The notes: a model not told the origin generated them from the letters alone. A stretch of DNA of 64,000 nt from Nitrosomonadales bacterium (GCA_023259055.1 JAHFQZ010000003.1:62001-126000); one strand, 5' to 3'; numbered from the stretch's first letter, positions 49,070-58,452 are shown. Numbers and translations are program-made.

Positions 49070-49969
49070 ATGCAAATCCTCATCACCGGCGGCACCGGCC
49101 TGATCGGCAAGCAGCTTTGCAAAGCCTTGCTGGCGGAAGGCCATGAATTGACGGTGCTCAGCCGCGATCCTGCGTCTGTCCAGTCCAAATGCGGCGCAGG
49201 GGTTCACGCGATGGCTGCGCTTGACGAGTGGCTTCCCGAAAAAACTTTCGATGCTGTCATCAATTTGGCGGGAGAGCCGATTGTCGATGTGCGCTGGACG
49301 CCGCGGCGCAAGCAGGTTTTGTGGGAAAGCCGTGTCACATTAACCGAGAAGCTGGTGAAACATATCGCTTCCGCCGGACGCAAGCCAAAAGTCTTGATAA
49401 GCGGCTCGGCGGTCGGCTATTACGGTAATCGCGGCGATGCCGAGATGTATGAAGCTGCAGAAGCCGGAGAGGATTTTGCCGCGCGGCTGTGCAAAGCGTG
49501 GGAAGACGCGGCGCGTGGAGCAGAGAAAATCGGGGTAAGGGTGTGCCTATTGCGCACCGGTTTGATATTAAGCAACAAGGGCGGCTTGCTGGGACGCATG
49601 CTGCTGCCGTTCAAGCTCGGTTTGGGCGCGCGTCTGTGTGACGGGAGACAGTGGATGAGCTGGGTGCATATCGACGACTATGTGGCGATGGTGCTCAGAT
49701 TGCTGCACGACGCCCAGGCCAGTGGGCCATACAACATGACCGCGCCGCAACCGGCCACCAATGCGGAATTCACTGACGCGCTCGCAAAAGCGCTGCATCG
49801 ACCCGCACTGTTCGCTGCTCCCGCGCTGCTGCTTAAATTGGCGATGGGCGAACGCGCCTGCCTGTTGCTCGAAGGGCAAAAGGTATTGCCCGGCAAGATG
49901 ACTGCTGCCGGTTATCGTTTCCAGTTTTCCAGTCTGGACGATGCGCTAGGCAACTTGTTCGGCAAGTAG
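49070..49969 (+). CDS. TIGR01777-type NAD-dependent epimerase-like protein
   Basis: This 299-residue protein is an atypical extended SDR (YfcH-like). The NAD motif ITGGTGLIGKQL lies at 4-15, with NLAGEPIVDVRWTPRRKQ near 65, SGSAVGYYGNRGD near 105 and MSWVHIDDYVAMVLRLL near 195. The substrate is unknown for this family. GGGAGG precedes the ATG by five bases. Confidence 0.92.
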   Translation: MQILITGGTGLIGKQLCKALLAEGHELTVLSRDPASVQSKCGAGVHAMAALDEWLPEKTFDAVINLAGEPIVDVRWTPRRKQVLWESRVTLTEKLVKHIASAGRKPKVLISGSAVGYYGNRGDAEMYEAAEAGEDFAARLCKAWEDAARGAEKIGVRVCLLRTGLILSNKGGLLGRMLLPFKLGLGARLCDGRQWMSWVHIDDYVAMVLRLLHDAQASGPYNMTAPQPATNAEFTDALAKALHRPALFAAPALLLKLAMGERACLLLEGQKVLPGKMTAAGYRFQFSSLDDALGNLFGK

Positions 49970-49985
49970 TCTCGAGGAAAAAACA

Positions 49986-51047
49986 ATGCGACGCCTGTTC
50001 CAGTTCCTGTTTGACGAAAAAGCGGCTGACATTCGAGGAAGAGTGATTGTCATGTACGGCGCGCTCATTTCGTTCAATCTTGCCGCATGGGCATGGGCTT
50101 TCGCTGCTTTCCATAACAGTCCCCTGCAGATGGGAACCGCCGTGCTGGCCTACAGCCTCGGGCTGCGGCATGCGGTAGATGCCGATCATATAGCCGCTAT
50201 CGACAATGTCACACGCAAGCTGATGCAGGAAGGGAAAAGACCGGTTACAGTCGGCCTCATGTTTGCACTGGGGCATTCGACGATCATTTTGATCGCCTCC
50301 ACTGTGATTGCCACAACAGTGCTGACCCTGCAAGAAAATCAGATGGACAGTATCAGGAACATTGGCGGAATCATCGCTACCCTGGTTTCCATGTTCTTCC
50401 TGTTCGCCATCGCAATCATGAACCTGATCATCCTGCGCTCGGTGTATCGCGCATTCCAGCGCGTTCGACGGGGTGAGCCGTATATTGCCGAAGACTTCGA
50501 TCTTCTGTTCGGCAATCGCGGTCTGCTTGCGCGTATTTTTCGCCCCATGTTCAACATGATCTCGAAAAGCTGGCATATGTTTCCGCTCGGTCTTCTATTC
50601 GGACTGGGTTTCGACACGGCAACCGAAATTGGCCTCTTGGGCATCTCGGCAGCCGAGGCATCGCGTGGAACGTCTGCACAGACACTCCTCATTTTTCCCG
50701 TGCTCTTCACGGCGGGAATGACACTCATCGACGCGACAGACAGCGTCCTCATGCTGCGTGCTTATGGATGGGCATTCGTCAAACCGATCCGGAAAATTTA
50801 TTACAACATGACCATTACTTTCATATCCGTGATCATCGCGGCCATTGTTGGTGGAATCGAGGCGCTGGGATTGATTGCTGACGAACTGCAGTTGAAAGGA
50901 CCCTTCTGGAACAGCGTCGCTACCCTGAAAGAGAACCTTGGTACCCTGGGCTACTTCTTTGTCGGGCTGTTCGTGCTTACCTGGATCGTGTCGGTCGTGA
51001 TTTACAAATGGATGCGGCTTGATGAACTTGAACTCAAAACACATTAA
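49986..51047 (+). CDS. NiCoT-family nickel/cobalt transporter
   Basis: This 353-residue, eight-helix permease has the family signature RHAVDADHIAAIDNVTRK near 58-75, LGHSTIIL near 95 and GLGFDTATEIGLL near 205. NiCoT proteins import Ni2+ or Co2+ with high affinity (HoxN/NixA). No hydrogenase, urease or cobalamin gene is in the window, and I see no riboswitch in front. It lies 16 bases after the epimerase-like gene. Confidence 0.93.
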   Translation: MRRLFQFLFDEKAADIRGRVIVMYGALISFNLAAWAWAFAAFHNSPLQMGTAVLAYSLGLRHAVDADHIAAIDNVTRKLMQEGKRPVTVGLMFALGHSTIILIASTVIATTVLTLQENQMDSIRNIGGIIATLVSMFFLFAIAIMNLIILRSVYRAFQRVRRGEPYIAEDFDLLFGNRGLLARIFRPMFNMISKSWHMFPLGLLFGLGFDTATEIGLLGISAAEASRGTSAQTLLIFPVLFTAGMTLIDATDSVLMLRAYGWAFVKPIRKIYYNMTITFISVIIAAIVGGIEALGLIADELQLKGPFWNSVATLKENLGTLGYFFVGLFVLTWIVSVVIYKWMRLDELELKTH

Positions 51048-51056
51048 CCATTACCT

Positions 51057-51254
51057 GCAGGTGCATATTCTTACCTGCGTGCCAGGCAATCTGCTGAGCA
51101 GTTAGCTATCTATGATGAAGGGCAGATTACGAATCTGCCTAATTATTTTGGGCAATGGCGTGAAAATGGTTTTGCTGTTAGGTTGCGGGTTGATGAACTT
51201 GTAGCGCACTTTTTTTTGAACGGGGGCGATGCGGAGCGATTGACAGACAATTGA
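51057..51254 (+). pseudogene. Possible decayed coding remnant
   Basis: Between the NiCoT and cyclase genes one plus-strand frame reads like protein for about 60 codons (AYSYLRARQSAEQLAIYDEG, NLPNYFGQWRENGFAVRLRV, DELVAHFFLNGGDAERLTDN, stop at 51252). It has no ATG, GTG or TTG start after the NiCoT stop at 51045-51047. The composition looks protein-like, but I recognise no family. Confidence 0.3.
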
Positions 51255-51277
51255 TCCGTTATATTGATGGGGAGCAG

Positions 51278-52546
51278 ATGGGAAAATTTTCATGGCTATC
51301 TGAACAGGGCTACCGGGTTCTGATCGATCATTTGCAAGACGGGATTTTTGTCATCGAGGATGGGAAATTCACCTTCGTAAACCAGTGCTTGGCAGACAAA
51401 TTAGGCTACCCGGTCGAGGGGTTGATCGGCCGGTCCTTTGTCGACGTAATTGCAGACGAGGACAAATCGATGGTGACCGAAAGATACCGTGCCCGCGTCG
51501 CCGGCGGAAAGGAACCGGAATTTTATGACCTCCATATTGCTACCGCGCAGGGCACGACGATCTGCTGTTCTATGAGTGTTGGCCTGACCAAGAACCAGGC
51601 AGGGGCCACCGTAGCTGTCGGCAGTGTGCGGGACGTGACTCTGCAGAGGGCCGCACAGGCAGAACTTCAAGCGTCAAAAGAAGAACTGAAATCCATTTTT
51701 GACCACCTTCCCGATATTTTTTACCGGACCAATATGCAGGGGATCGTCACAAAGATTTCGCCGGCTTGCTATGACATTCTCGGCTACCGGCCGGAAGAGA
51801 TGTTGGGTACCGTACTGTCCGGTTACTACAAAGCCCCTGAGGAACGGCAGAAAATCTCACAGGCTATTATTGACGGAGGCGGCAAAGCCACACGGGTGGA
51901 AGCGGCGTTAAAGCACAAAAACGGCTCAACCGTCTGGATTTCGACCAGCGCTATTATTCGCCGCGATCCGGAAGGTCAGTCTGTCTTCATCGAAGGGTTG
52001 GCTCGCGATGTAAGCGAGCACAAACAAATAGAAGACCAGTTAATTGCACTGTCCCGAACTGACGGTTTGACCGGCGTATACAACCGCAGCTACTTTATGG
52101 ACAAGTCCGAAGAGGTGATCAGCATGATGAGGCGATACCAGCGCCCGGCTTCAATGATGATTGCTGACCTGGACCACTTCAAAACGATAAACGACAATTA
52201 TGGACACCATGCCGGCGACTTGGCGTTGAGGGCCTTTACCGATGCATGCCGACGGGAAATTCGCGAGCCCGACATACTGGGGCGCCTGGGTGGCGAAGAG
52301 TTTGGTCTGATGCTTCCAGAGACCGCGATTCAACAAGCCCAGGTTCTGGCAGAGCGCATCCGAAAGGCTGTCGCTACTATTGAGATTCCGTTTGAAAATC
52401 GAACGATTGGCATTACCGTATCCATCGGCGTGGTGGAGCTCAGTACAGAGGACGCATCGCTGGATGCAGTAATGCGCCGCGCTGATTTGGCCATGTACCA
52501 AGCCAAATCGAGAGGCCGCAATCAAGTGGTTGCATCAATGGAATAG
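51278..52546 (+). CDS. PAS-PAS-GGDEF diguanylate cyclase
   Basis: This soluble protein of about 422 residues makes cyclic di-GMP. Two PAS domains (about 8-125 and 135-255) precede the GGDEF domain (about 262-420) with DGLTGVYNRSYF, ADLDHFKTINDNYGHHAGD, and the active-site GGEEF. The inhibitory I-site RxxD is present as REPD, five residues before GGEEF, so product inhibition is expected. The ATG at 51278 follows GGGGAG closely; a TTG at 51251 is also in frame. Confidence 0.93.
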   Translation: MGKFSWLSEQGYRVLIDHLQDGIFVIEDGKFTFVNQCLADKLGYPVEGLIGRSFVDVIADEDKSMVTERYRARVAGGKEPEFYDLHIATAQGTTICCSMSVGLTKNQAGATVAVGSVRDVTLQRAAQAELQASKEELKSIFDHLPDIFYRTNMQGIVTKISPACYDILGYRPEEMLGTVLSGYYKAPEERQKISQAIIDGGGKATRVEAALKHKNGSTVWISTSAIIRRDPEGQSVFIEGLARDVSEHKQIEDQLIALSRTDGLTGVYNRSYFMDKSEEVISMMRRYQRPASMMIADLDHFKTINDNYGHHAGDLALRAFTDACRREIREPDILGRLGGEEFGLMLPETAIQQAQVLAERIRKAVATIEIPFENRTIGITVSIGVVELSTEDASLDAVMRRADLAMYQAKSRGRNQVVASME

Positions 52547-52574
52547 TGCTGATGTAAAGCATGGGCGATATGGG

Positions 52575-53264
52575 ATGAGCACAAGCCAGCTTTCAAAAAG
52601 CCAGTTGCTGAGGCTCGTATTTTCGCGGCTCATCGTCGCTTTCCCTGTTTTGATGGTCATGCTATTCCTGCCAGCAGGGACTTTTGCCTACTGGGAGGCA
52701 TGGGTGTATCTGGCCGTCCTCATTATCCCCATGTCGTTTGTATTGGTGTATTTGCTTAACAGCGTCCCTGAATTGCTGGAACGCCGGATGAGGTTGAAGG
52801 AAAAAGAAACGGCGCAAAAGCTCATCGTTATTGTCGCATTCTTCTGTTTCTTCCTTGCGTTTTTGCTGCCGGGTTTTGACCGGCGTTTTGCATGGTCGCA
52901 GGTGCCCGCGGTCGCGGTGATCGTTGCCGATATTATTGTTTTGTTCGGCTACGGCATTGTGTTTCTTGTCTTCCGGGAGAATCCCTACGCATCGCGCATC
53001 ATCGAGGTGGAGCCTGGGCAGAAAGTTATCAGCAGCGGCCCGTACGCAGTTGTCCGCCACCCGATGTATCTGGGCGAGTCGCTGATGTTCATTTTTTCTC
53101 CGTTGGCACTGGGATCGTATTGGGCAATGATCCCCGCGCTGGGGGTTGTTGTGCTGCTGGTGGCAAGAATACGGAACGAAGAGCGTGTGATGATGCGCGA
53201 CCTCAAGGGCTACGCGGAATACATGCAAAAGACGATGTATCGGTTGATACCGGGGGTTTGGTAA
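52575..53264 (+). CDS. ICMT-like membrane methyltransferase family protein
   Basis: This protein of about 229 residues has five or six membrane segments and the signature VVRHPMYLGESLMFIFSPL near 160, followed by RNEERVMMRDLKGYAEYMQKT. It belongs with the isoprenylcysteine carboxyl methyltransferase-like group; the substrate is unknown. The ATG at 52575 is preferred, since earlier in-frame codons overlap the cyclase gene. A terminator shared with tRNA-Ser follows. Confidence 0.82.
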   Translation: MSTSQLSKSQLLRLVFSRLIVAFPVLMVMLFLPAGTFAYWEAWVYLAVLIIPMSFVLVYLLNSVPELLERRMRLKEKETAQKLIVIVAFFCFFLAFLLPGFDRRFAWSQVPAVAVIVADIIVLFGYGIVFLVFRENPYASRIIEVEPGQKVISSGPYAVVRHPMYLGESLMFIFSPLALGSYWAMIPALGVVVLLVARIRNEERVMMRDLKGYAEYMQKTMYRLIPGVW

Positions 53265-53283
53265 TTTCATCACAAACAAATAA

Positions 53284-53308
53284 AAAACCGCCCTCGAGGG
53301 GCGGTTTT
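53284..53308. terminator. Bidirectional terminator between the methyltransferase gene and tRNA-Ser
   Basis: AAAACCGCCC and GGGCGGTTTT form a perfect 10-bp stem with a five-base loop. The A and T runs on both sides allow it to end the plus-strand methyltransferase transcript and the minus-strand tRNA transcript. Confidence 0.85.
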
Positions 53309-53313
53309 GTATT

Positions 53314-53404
53314 TGGCGGAGAGGGGGGGATTCGAACCCCCGTTAGGTTATTCACCTAAACACGCTTTCCAGGCGTGCGACTTAAACCGCTCATCCACCT
53401 CTCC
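53314..53404 (-). tRNA. tRNA-Ser (anticodon GGA)
   Basis: On the minus strand the 91-nt sequence begins GGAGAGGTGGATGAGCGG and ends CCTCTCCGCCA. The acceptor stem GGAGAGG/CCTCTCC pairs fully, discriminator G and encoded CCA are present, the anticodon loop CTGGAAA (53366-53372) gives GGA, the long variable arm typical of tRNA-Ser pairs (TTAGGTGAATAACCTAA), and the T-loop is GTTCGAATC. Confidence 0.98.
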
Positions 53405-53446
53405 GAAAGGGCGCGCAGGATAAACCAGAACGGTGTTCATCGCAAT

Positions 53447-54220
53447 CTAAAATTGGTTTCTCCATTCCCGCAAGGCAGTAAACACGCTGAGTTCGCCGGT
53501 GTCCGCCAAGCCGCGTTGTTGCAGCGTGCGGATGATCTCGGACTGGGTGCATCGCAGGAAGGGGTTGGTGGCTTGTTCCAGTGCGATCGTGGACGGCACG
53601 GTTGGCTGATTTGCGGAGCGCAGTTGCCGGGTGGCGGCGATGCGTTGTTGCACGTCCGGGTTGCCGGGTTCGCAGGCTAGCGCGAAGCGCAGGTTGGCGG
53701 CGGTGTATTCGTGCGCGCAATAGACGCGTGTGTCGCCGGGCAGTTGGGCGAGGCGTTGCAGGGAGTGATGCAATTGCGCGAGTGTTCCTTCGAAGTTTCT
53801 GCCGCAGCCTGCGCCGAACAGGACGTCGCCGCAAAAAAGAATCCCGGGCGCGATAAAGGCGAGATGGTCGTCGAGGTGGCCGGGGGTTTCGATGATGTCG
53901 AATACGATGCCCAAATCGCTATTAGGCGCGTCAAGCTTGAGCTGAGAGCCTTCTTGCAGGTCATCGGTGATGTGTGGGTTGCCGGGATGTCGCCGCCCAT
54001 ACACCGGCACGTTGTATACTTCGCGCAATTCTGCGATGCCGCCGGTGTGGTCGGGATGGCGGTGGGTGCACAGGATCGCCTCGAGCTGCAGGCGAGTTGC
54101 ATTCAGGAAGGCCAGGACCGGCTCGGCTTCGCCGGGATCGACCACGGCGGCATGGCGGTCGTTGTGGATGATCCAGATGTAGTTGTCTTGCAGGGCAGGG
54201 ACGGCGGTAATGTTGAACAT
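53447..54220 (-). CDS. gloB: Hydroxyacylglutathione hydrolase (glyoxalase II)
   Basis: GloB hydrolyses S-lactoylglutathione to lactate and glutathione. The 257-residue metallo-beta-lactamase-fold protein has the metal motif CTHRHPDHTGG near 52-61, FCGDVLFGAGCGRNFEG near 130, and the GloB tail motif NPFLRC. It is divergent from the methyltransferase-rnhA-dnaQ group, a common proteobacterial neighbourhood. Confidence 0.96.
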   Translation of the reverse strand: MFNITAVPALQDNYIWIIHNDRHAAVVDPGEAEPVLAFLNATRLQLEAILCTHRHPDHTGGIAELREVYNVPVYGRRHPGNPHITDDLQEGSQLKLDAPNSDLGIVFDIIETPGHLDDHLAFIAPGILFCGDVLFGAGCGRNFEGTLAQLHHSLQRLAQLPGDTRVYCAHEYTAANLRFALACEPGNPDVQQRIAATRQLRSANQPTVPSTIALEQATNPFLRCTQSEIIRTLQQRGLADTGELSVFTALREWRNQF

Positions 54221-54241
54221 TGAGCGAACGGGACGTAAGCG

Positions 54242-55018
54242 ATGCCGAATTGTAAGTCAACTGCACAAAGTCTGAGCGAGTGGTTCGCTACGCCGCAGGG
54301 TGGCTATGTGCTGGCGCGCGAGCAGAAATATTTTGACCGCACGGTGAGCGATATCTTCGGCTACAACGCCCTGCAACTGGGTTTGCCGGAGCATGATTTT
54401 CTGCGTAGCAACCGGATGCCGCTGCGCTTCAGCGCGGGTAATCAGGCGGGGAATGCCGTGCGCCTGACTTGCACCGAGCTGCCGTTCGACACTGCCAGCC
54501 TGGACCTGGTGCTGATCCCGCATGTCCTCGAATTTTCCGAGCAGCCGCACCAGATATTGCGCGAAGTGGAGCGGGTGCTGATGCCGGAAGGCAGCCTGGT
54601 TATCAGCGGTTTCAATCCGCGCAGTCTCTGGGGTTTGCGAAGAGCGATGGGGGGTCTGCGCAGCCGCGCGCTGGGCAGCAAGGAGTGTTATCCGTGGAAC
54701 GGACATTTCATTGCCTTGCCGCGTATCAAGGATTGGCTGGCGTTGCTTGGCTTTGAAGTAGTTGGCGGGCGCTTTGCCGCGTATGCGCCGCCGTTCCATA
54801 AAACCAAATGGCTGGAGCGTTATGCCTTTATGGAAGCGGCGGGCGACCGCTGGTGGGCGGTGAGCGGCGGGGTGTATTTTTTGCACGCGATCAAGCGCGT
54901 GCCCGGCATGAGGCTGATCAAGCCGCAGTGGAACGAGGGGCTGGTGAGCAAGCTGATGCCGGCTGCGCCAAAACTGCATAACAGGATTACGCAGCGCAAA
55001 AGGACTGATCCGCAATGA
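54242..55018 (+). CDS. Class I SAM-dependent methyltransferase domain protein
   Basis: This 258-residue protein has a degenerate methyltransferase core with [34 protein letters not shown] (motif around 78-112) and [17 protein letters not shown]. The glycine-rich SAM loop is not well conserved, so activity is uncertain. Proteins of this kind are commonly found between gloB and rnhA. It overlaps rnhA by four bases. Confidence 0.82.
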   Translation: MPNCKSTAQSLSEWFATPQGGYVLAREQKYFDRTVSDIFGYNALQLGLPEHDFLRSNRMPLRFSAGNQAGNAVRLTCTELPFDTASLDLVLIPHVLEFSEQPHQILREVERVLMPEGSLVISGFNPRSLWGLRRAMGGLRSRALGSKECYPWNGHFIALPRIKDWLALLGFEVVGGRFAAYAPPFHKTKWLERYAFMEAAGDRWWAVSGGVYFLHAIKRVPGMRLIKPQWNEGLVSKLMPAAPKLHNRITQRKRTDPQ

Positions 55019-55470
55019 ACAAGGAAGTGGTTGAAATATTCACCGACGGCGCATGCAAGGGCAATCCCGGCGTGGGCGGGTGGGGTGCGCTGCTGCGCAC
55101 CAAGGGCAAGGAGCGCGAGCTGTTCGGCGGCGAGGTGCATACCACCAACAACCGCATGGAGCTGATGGGCGCGATTTCCGCACTGGAGGCGTTGAAGCGG
55201 CATTGCCATGTGCGGCTGCATACCGATTCGAAATATGTGCAGCAGGGCATCAGCACCTGGATACACGGCTGGAAGCAGCGCGGCTGGAAGACGGCGGACA
55301 AGAAGCCGGTGAAGAACGAGGACCTGTGGCGCAGGCTGGACGCGCTGGCGGAGCAGCACCAGGTCGAGTGGGTGTGGGTCAAGGGACACGCGGGACACGA
55401 CGGCAACGAGCGCGCCGATGAATTGGCGAATCGCGGCGTGGAGTTAATGTTGGAGAACAATGATGTGTGA
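55015..55470 (+). CDS. rnhA: Ribonuclease HI
   Basis: RnhA degrades RNA in RNA-DNA hybrids. The 151-residue protein has the catalytic acids in [38 protein letters not shown] and [11 protein letters not shown]. It starts in an ATGA overlap with the methyltransferase gene and is followed by a palindrome and dnaQ. Confidence 0.98.
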   Translation: MNKEVVEIFTDGACKGNPGVGGWGALLRTKGKERELFGGEVHTTNNRMELMGAISALEALKRHCHVRLHTDSKYVQQGISTWIHGWKQRGWKTADKKPVKNEDLWRRLDALAEQHQVEWVWVKGHAGHDGNERADELANRGVELMLENNDV

Positions 55471-55487
55471 AGACACTTCCAGCGGGC

Positions 55488-55531
55488 GTAGGGTGCGTTT
55501 CACGCACCATGGTGCGTGAAACGCACCCTAC
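55488..55531. repeat. 44-nt perfect palindrome between rnhA and dnaQ
   Basis: The sequence starts GTAGGGTGCGTTTCACG and ends with its exact reverse complement; the centre is CCATGG. All 44 bases are symmetrical. GTAGGGTGCGT/ACGCACCCTAC ends are known from dispersed repeats in several bacterial groups. It could fold into a hairpin in the rnhA-dnaQ transcript. Confidence 0.85.
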
Positions 55532-55568
55532 AAAAGCTCGAACGGCAAAAATCAGAACGGCAAAAATT

Positions 55569-56270
55569 ATGAGACGAATCGTACTTGATACCGAAACCAC
55601 CGGGCTGGATCCCAAGCAGGGGCATCGCATTATCGAACTGGCAGCGATCGAGCTGGACGGACGCAAGGTGTCGGTGCGCCGCTTTCATCGTTATCTTAAC
55701 CCCGAACGCGAGATTGAAGCGGGTGCCGTGGCGATACATGGTTTGACTTACGAGCGTTTACAGAATGAGGCCAAGTTTGCCGATATCGCAACCAGTTTTC
55801 TGGAATTCATCGAAGGCGCCGAGCTCGTCATTCACAACGCCCCGTTCGACATGGGTTTTTTGAACAGCGAACTGGAACTGATTGGTTTGCCGCCGTTGCA
55901 AAACGCAGTAGTGGATACGCTCAAGGTCGCGCGGGAAATGCATCCAGGCAAGAAAAACAGCCTGGACGCGTTGTGCAGCCGCTATGAGATAGACAACGCG
56001 CATCGCACGCTGCACGGCGCGCTGCTGGATACCGAACTGCTTGCCGAAGTTTATTTCGCCATGACGCGCGGGCAGAACAGTTTGCTTGGCGAGGATGATG
56101 CGCCCAAGACGCGCCAGCCCGCGGTGTTGAGCACCGATGCATCGCGCCCCATGTTGCGCGTGTTGCAGCCAAGTCAGGAGGAGATGGACGAGCATGCGCA
56201 ACAGTTGGTCGACATCGACAAAGCCAGCAAGGGCGCGTGTTTGTGGAAGAAACTGGAGGAGACAGCTTGA
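55569..56270 (+). CDS. dnaQ: DNA polymerase III epsilon subunit (proofreading exonuclease)
   Basis: DnaQ is the 3'-5' exonuclease of the replicase. The 233-residue protein has DEDDh motifs: DTETTGLD (Exo I, near 7), HNAPFDMGFLN (Exo II, near 96) and HRTLHGALLDTELLAEVY (Exo III, near 145). The ATG at 55569 gives the usual start MRRIVLDTETTG; the frame extends upstream through the palindrome but without similarity. Residues after about 180 probably bind the polymerase. Confidence 0.96.
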   Translation: MRRIVLDTETTGLDPKQGHRIIELAAIELDGRKVSVRRFHRYLNPEREIEAGAVAIHGLTYERLQNEAKFADIATSFLEFIEGAELVIHNAPFDMGFLNSELELIGLPPLQNAVVDTLKVAREMHPGKKNSLDALCSRYEIDNAHRTLHGALLDTELLAEVYFAMTRGQNSLLGEDDAPKTRQPAVLSTDASRPMLRVLQPSQEEMDEHAQQLVDIDKASKGACLWKKLEETA

Positions 56271-57121
56271 GCTGGCAAAAAGCCATCCGCGTCGGTGTGC
56301 TGCTCGCACTGGTGTTGGTGGTCTTTGCGGCACTACGTATCTATAATCTCTGGGACACGCAGCGGGAAAGTATTTTTGAACCGGTTGCGTTGATGCAAAC
56401 TACTCCGGCGCGGCTCGGCGTGCCTTTCGAGGAGGTGCATATATCTTCCGGAAACAGCGCGGAGCGCGGAGAGTTGCACGCATGGTGGATTCCTGCAGCA
56501 GAAAGTAATGCGCCCACTGTGCTGTATCTGCACGGAAGCTCACGCAACATCAGCTACAACCTTGAAAGCACACTGCGTTATCGTGATCTGGGCTATAACG
56601 TGTTATTGGTCGACTATCGCGGTTATGGCAAAAGCACTGGCGGCAAACCCAGCGAGATCAAGGTTTATGAGGATGCCGAGGCTGCCTGGCAATATCTGCT
56701 CAAGCAACGCGGCGTGAAACCGCAACACGCTTTTATATATGGCCTTTCTCTGGGTGGCGCAATCGCAGTCGATCTGGCAGTGCATCATCCGGAAGCGGCT
56801 GGGCTGATCATTGAGGGCAGCTTTACCTCAATGCAGGCAATGGGTGAATTAAAATATAATTATTTGCCGGTTGGTTTGCTGCTGAATCAACGCTTCGAAT
56901 CGTTGCAAAAAATTCAGCAATTGAAAATACCGGTGCTGTTGATACACGGCACATGGGATCATAAAGTTCCTAATGAAATGTCGCAGCAGCTTTATACGGC
57001 AGCGCCGCAACCCAAGAAGCTGGTCATGATCGAAGGCGGCGAACACAGCAACAGCAGGGCGGTAGGCTGGGTCGAATACCGCGATGCGGTGACGGCCTTC
57101 GTCAAACAATACGCTCATTAA
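56267..57121 (+). CDS. Alpha/beta hydrolase, membrane-anchored
   Basis: This 284-residue protein has an N-terminal membrane anchor (residues 7-25), then an alpha/beta hydrolase domain with LYLHGSSRNISYN (oxyanion region), the nucleophile elbow YGLSLGGAIAVD, Asp in LLIHGTWDHKVP and His in EGGEHSNS. It resembles YfhR/BEM46-type hydrolases; the substrate is unknown. The start is TTG at 56267, overlapping the dnaQ stop (TTGA), with GGAGGA six bases upstream. Confidence 0.88.
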   Translation: MSWQKAIRVGVLLALVLVVFAALRIYNLWDTQRESIFEPVALMQTTPARLGVPFEEVHISSGNSAERGELHAWWIPAAESNAPTVLYLHGSSRNISYNLESTLRYRDLGYNVLLVDYRGYGKSTGGKPSEIKVYEDAEAAWQYLLKQRGVKPQHAFIYGLSLGGAIAVDLAVHHPEAAGLIIEGSFTSMQAMGELKYNYLPVGLLLNQRFESLQKIQQLKIPVLLIHGTWDHKVPNEMSQQLYTAAPQPKKLVMIEGGEHSNSRAVGWVEYRDAVTAFVKQYAH

Positions 57122-57153
57122 CTAACGCTCGTTATGAGCTCTATGGAACAAAT

Positions 57154-58371
57154 ATGAAAACTGATGTAATTATTATTGGCTCAGGTGCAGCGGGCATGAT
57201 GTGTGCATTGCAAGCCGGGCAGCGCGGGCGTTCTGTGGTGTTACTAGACCACGCCAAAAAGCTTGCGGAGAAGATTCGCATCTCCGGCGGCGGTCACTGC
57301 AACTTCACCAATCTCAACACCAAGCCGGGAAATTTCATTTCCAGCAATCCGGATTTCTGCCGTTCGGCGCTGGCGCGTTACACACCGCAGGATTTCATCG
57401 CGCTATTGCAAAAGCACAACATCGGCTACCACGAAAAGACCCTCGGCCAATTGTTCTGCGATGATGAATCGGATGTCATCATCGCGATGCTGCGCGGAGA
57501 ATGCGAAGCGGCGGGCGTGAAACGCTTCATGAGCTGCGAGATTGGCGAGATCATCTATTCACCACCCACGGATAACGGGCAGGGAAAAAAGGAACAGCAT
57601 AAATTCCACGTCAGCACCTCGCGCGGCGAGTTCAATTCTTCGTCGCTGGTGATCGCGACCGGCGGCTTGTCCATCCCCAATACCGGCGCTACGCCATTCG
57701 GTTATCACGTTGCTGAACAATTCGCTATCCCCATTGCCAAACTCAAGCCCGGCCTAGTGCCGCTGAGTTTTGCGCCGGACGACTGGAAACCCTACGCCGA
57801 TTTGACAGGCGTTTCGCTGGATGTGGTGGTGAGCTTCGGCAAGCAGTCGTTCCGCGAAAACATGCTGGTCACCCACCGCGGTCTGAGCGGTCCGGCGATA
57901 TTGCAAATTTCCTCCTACTGGCAACACGGCCAGCCATTGCACATCAACCTGTTGCCGGATTGCGATATGGCGGCTTTGCTGGACGAGCAGAAGGGCAGCA
58001 AGAAACTGCTGAGCAATTATCTGGTGCAATGGTTTTCCAAAAGCTTCGCAGACGTGTGGTGCGCACAGATGGCCGAGCGCACGCAAATCGAAAACAAGCC
58101 GCTCAATCAATACAACGACAAGCAGCGCAAAGAAATAACCATGCAACTGCACGACTGGCAAATCATCCCATCCGGCACGCTGGGTTATACCAAGGCCGAA
58201 GTGACCTGCGGCGGAATCGATACGCGCGCGCTGTCGTCGAAGACCATGGAATGCATCGATGTGCCCGGCCTGTTTTTCATTGGTGAAGTGGTGGATGTAA
58301 CGGGGCAGCTTGGCGGCTATAACTTCCAGTGGGCTTGGGCATCCGGCTACGCGGCAGGGCAGGCCGTTTGA
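57154..58371 (+). CDS. BaiN/YhiN (HI0933)-family flavoprotein
   Basis: This 405-residue protein is an FAD-dependent oxidoreductase. The dinucleotide motif VIIGSGAAGMMCALQAG lies at 5-21, KIRISGGGHCNFTNL near 45, VIATGGLSIPNTGATPFGY near 168, and FFIGEVVDVTGQLGGYNFQWAWASG at the C-terminus, all typical of the HI0933 family, whose physiological reaction is unclear. It is followed by a hairpin repeat. Confidence 0.93.
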   Translation: MKTDVIIIGSGAAGMMCALQAGQRGRSVVLLDHAKKLAEKIRISGGGHCNFTNLNTKPGNFISSNPDFCRSALARYTPQDFIALLQKHNIGYHEKTLGQLFCDDESDVIIAMLRGECEAAGVKRFMSCEIGEIIYSPPTDNGQGKKEQHKFHVSTSRGEFNSSSLVIATGGLSIPNTGATPFGYHVAEQFAIPIAKLKPGLVPLSFAPDDWKPYADLTGVSLDVVVSFGKQSFRENMLVTHRGLSGPAILQISSYWQHGQPLHINLLPDCDMAALLDEQKGSKKLLSNYLVQWFSKSFADVWCAQMAERTQIENKPLNQYNDKQRKEITMQLHDWQIIPSGTLGYTKAEVTCGGIDTRALSSKTMECIDVPGLFFIGEVVDVTGQLGGYNFQWAWASGYAAGQAV

Positions 58372-58452
58372 TGTAGGAGCGGGGCGTGCCTGTCCTGAGC
58401 ATGTCGAAGCGGCCCGCGACCAAAAGACTCGCGGGCATGGCCCTCGCCTACA
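58372..58452. repeat. TGTAGG...CCTACA hairpin repeat
   Basis: The outer arms TGTAGGAGCGGGGC and GGCCCTCGCCTACA pair imperfectly, and the centre has a perfect eight-base stem GCCCGCGA/TCGCGGGC. It begins one base after the flavoprotein gene's stop. Elements with TGTAGGAGC ends are common dispersed repeats in proteobacteria. Confidence 0.65.

Noticed and set aside
53314..53404. tRNA-Ser as a prophage or island attachment site
   Set aside because: No integrase and no direct repeat of the tRNA end were seen nearby; flanking genes are ordinary.
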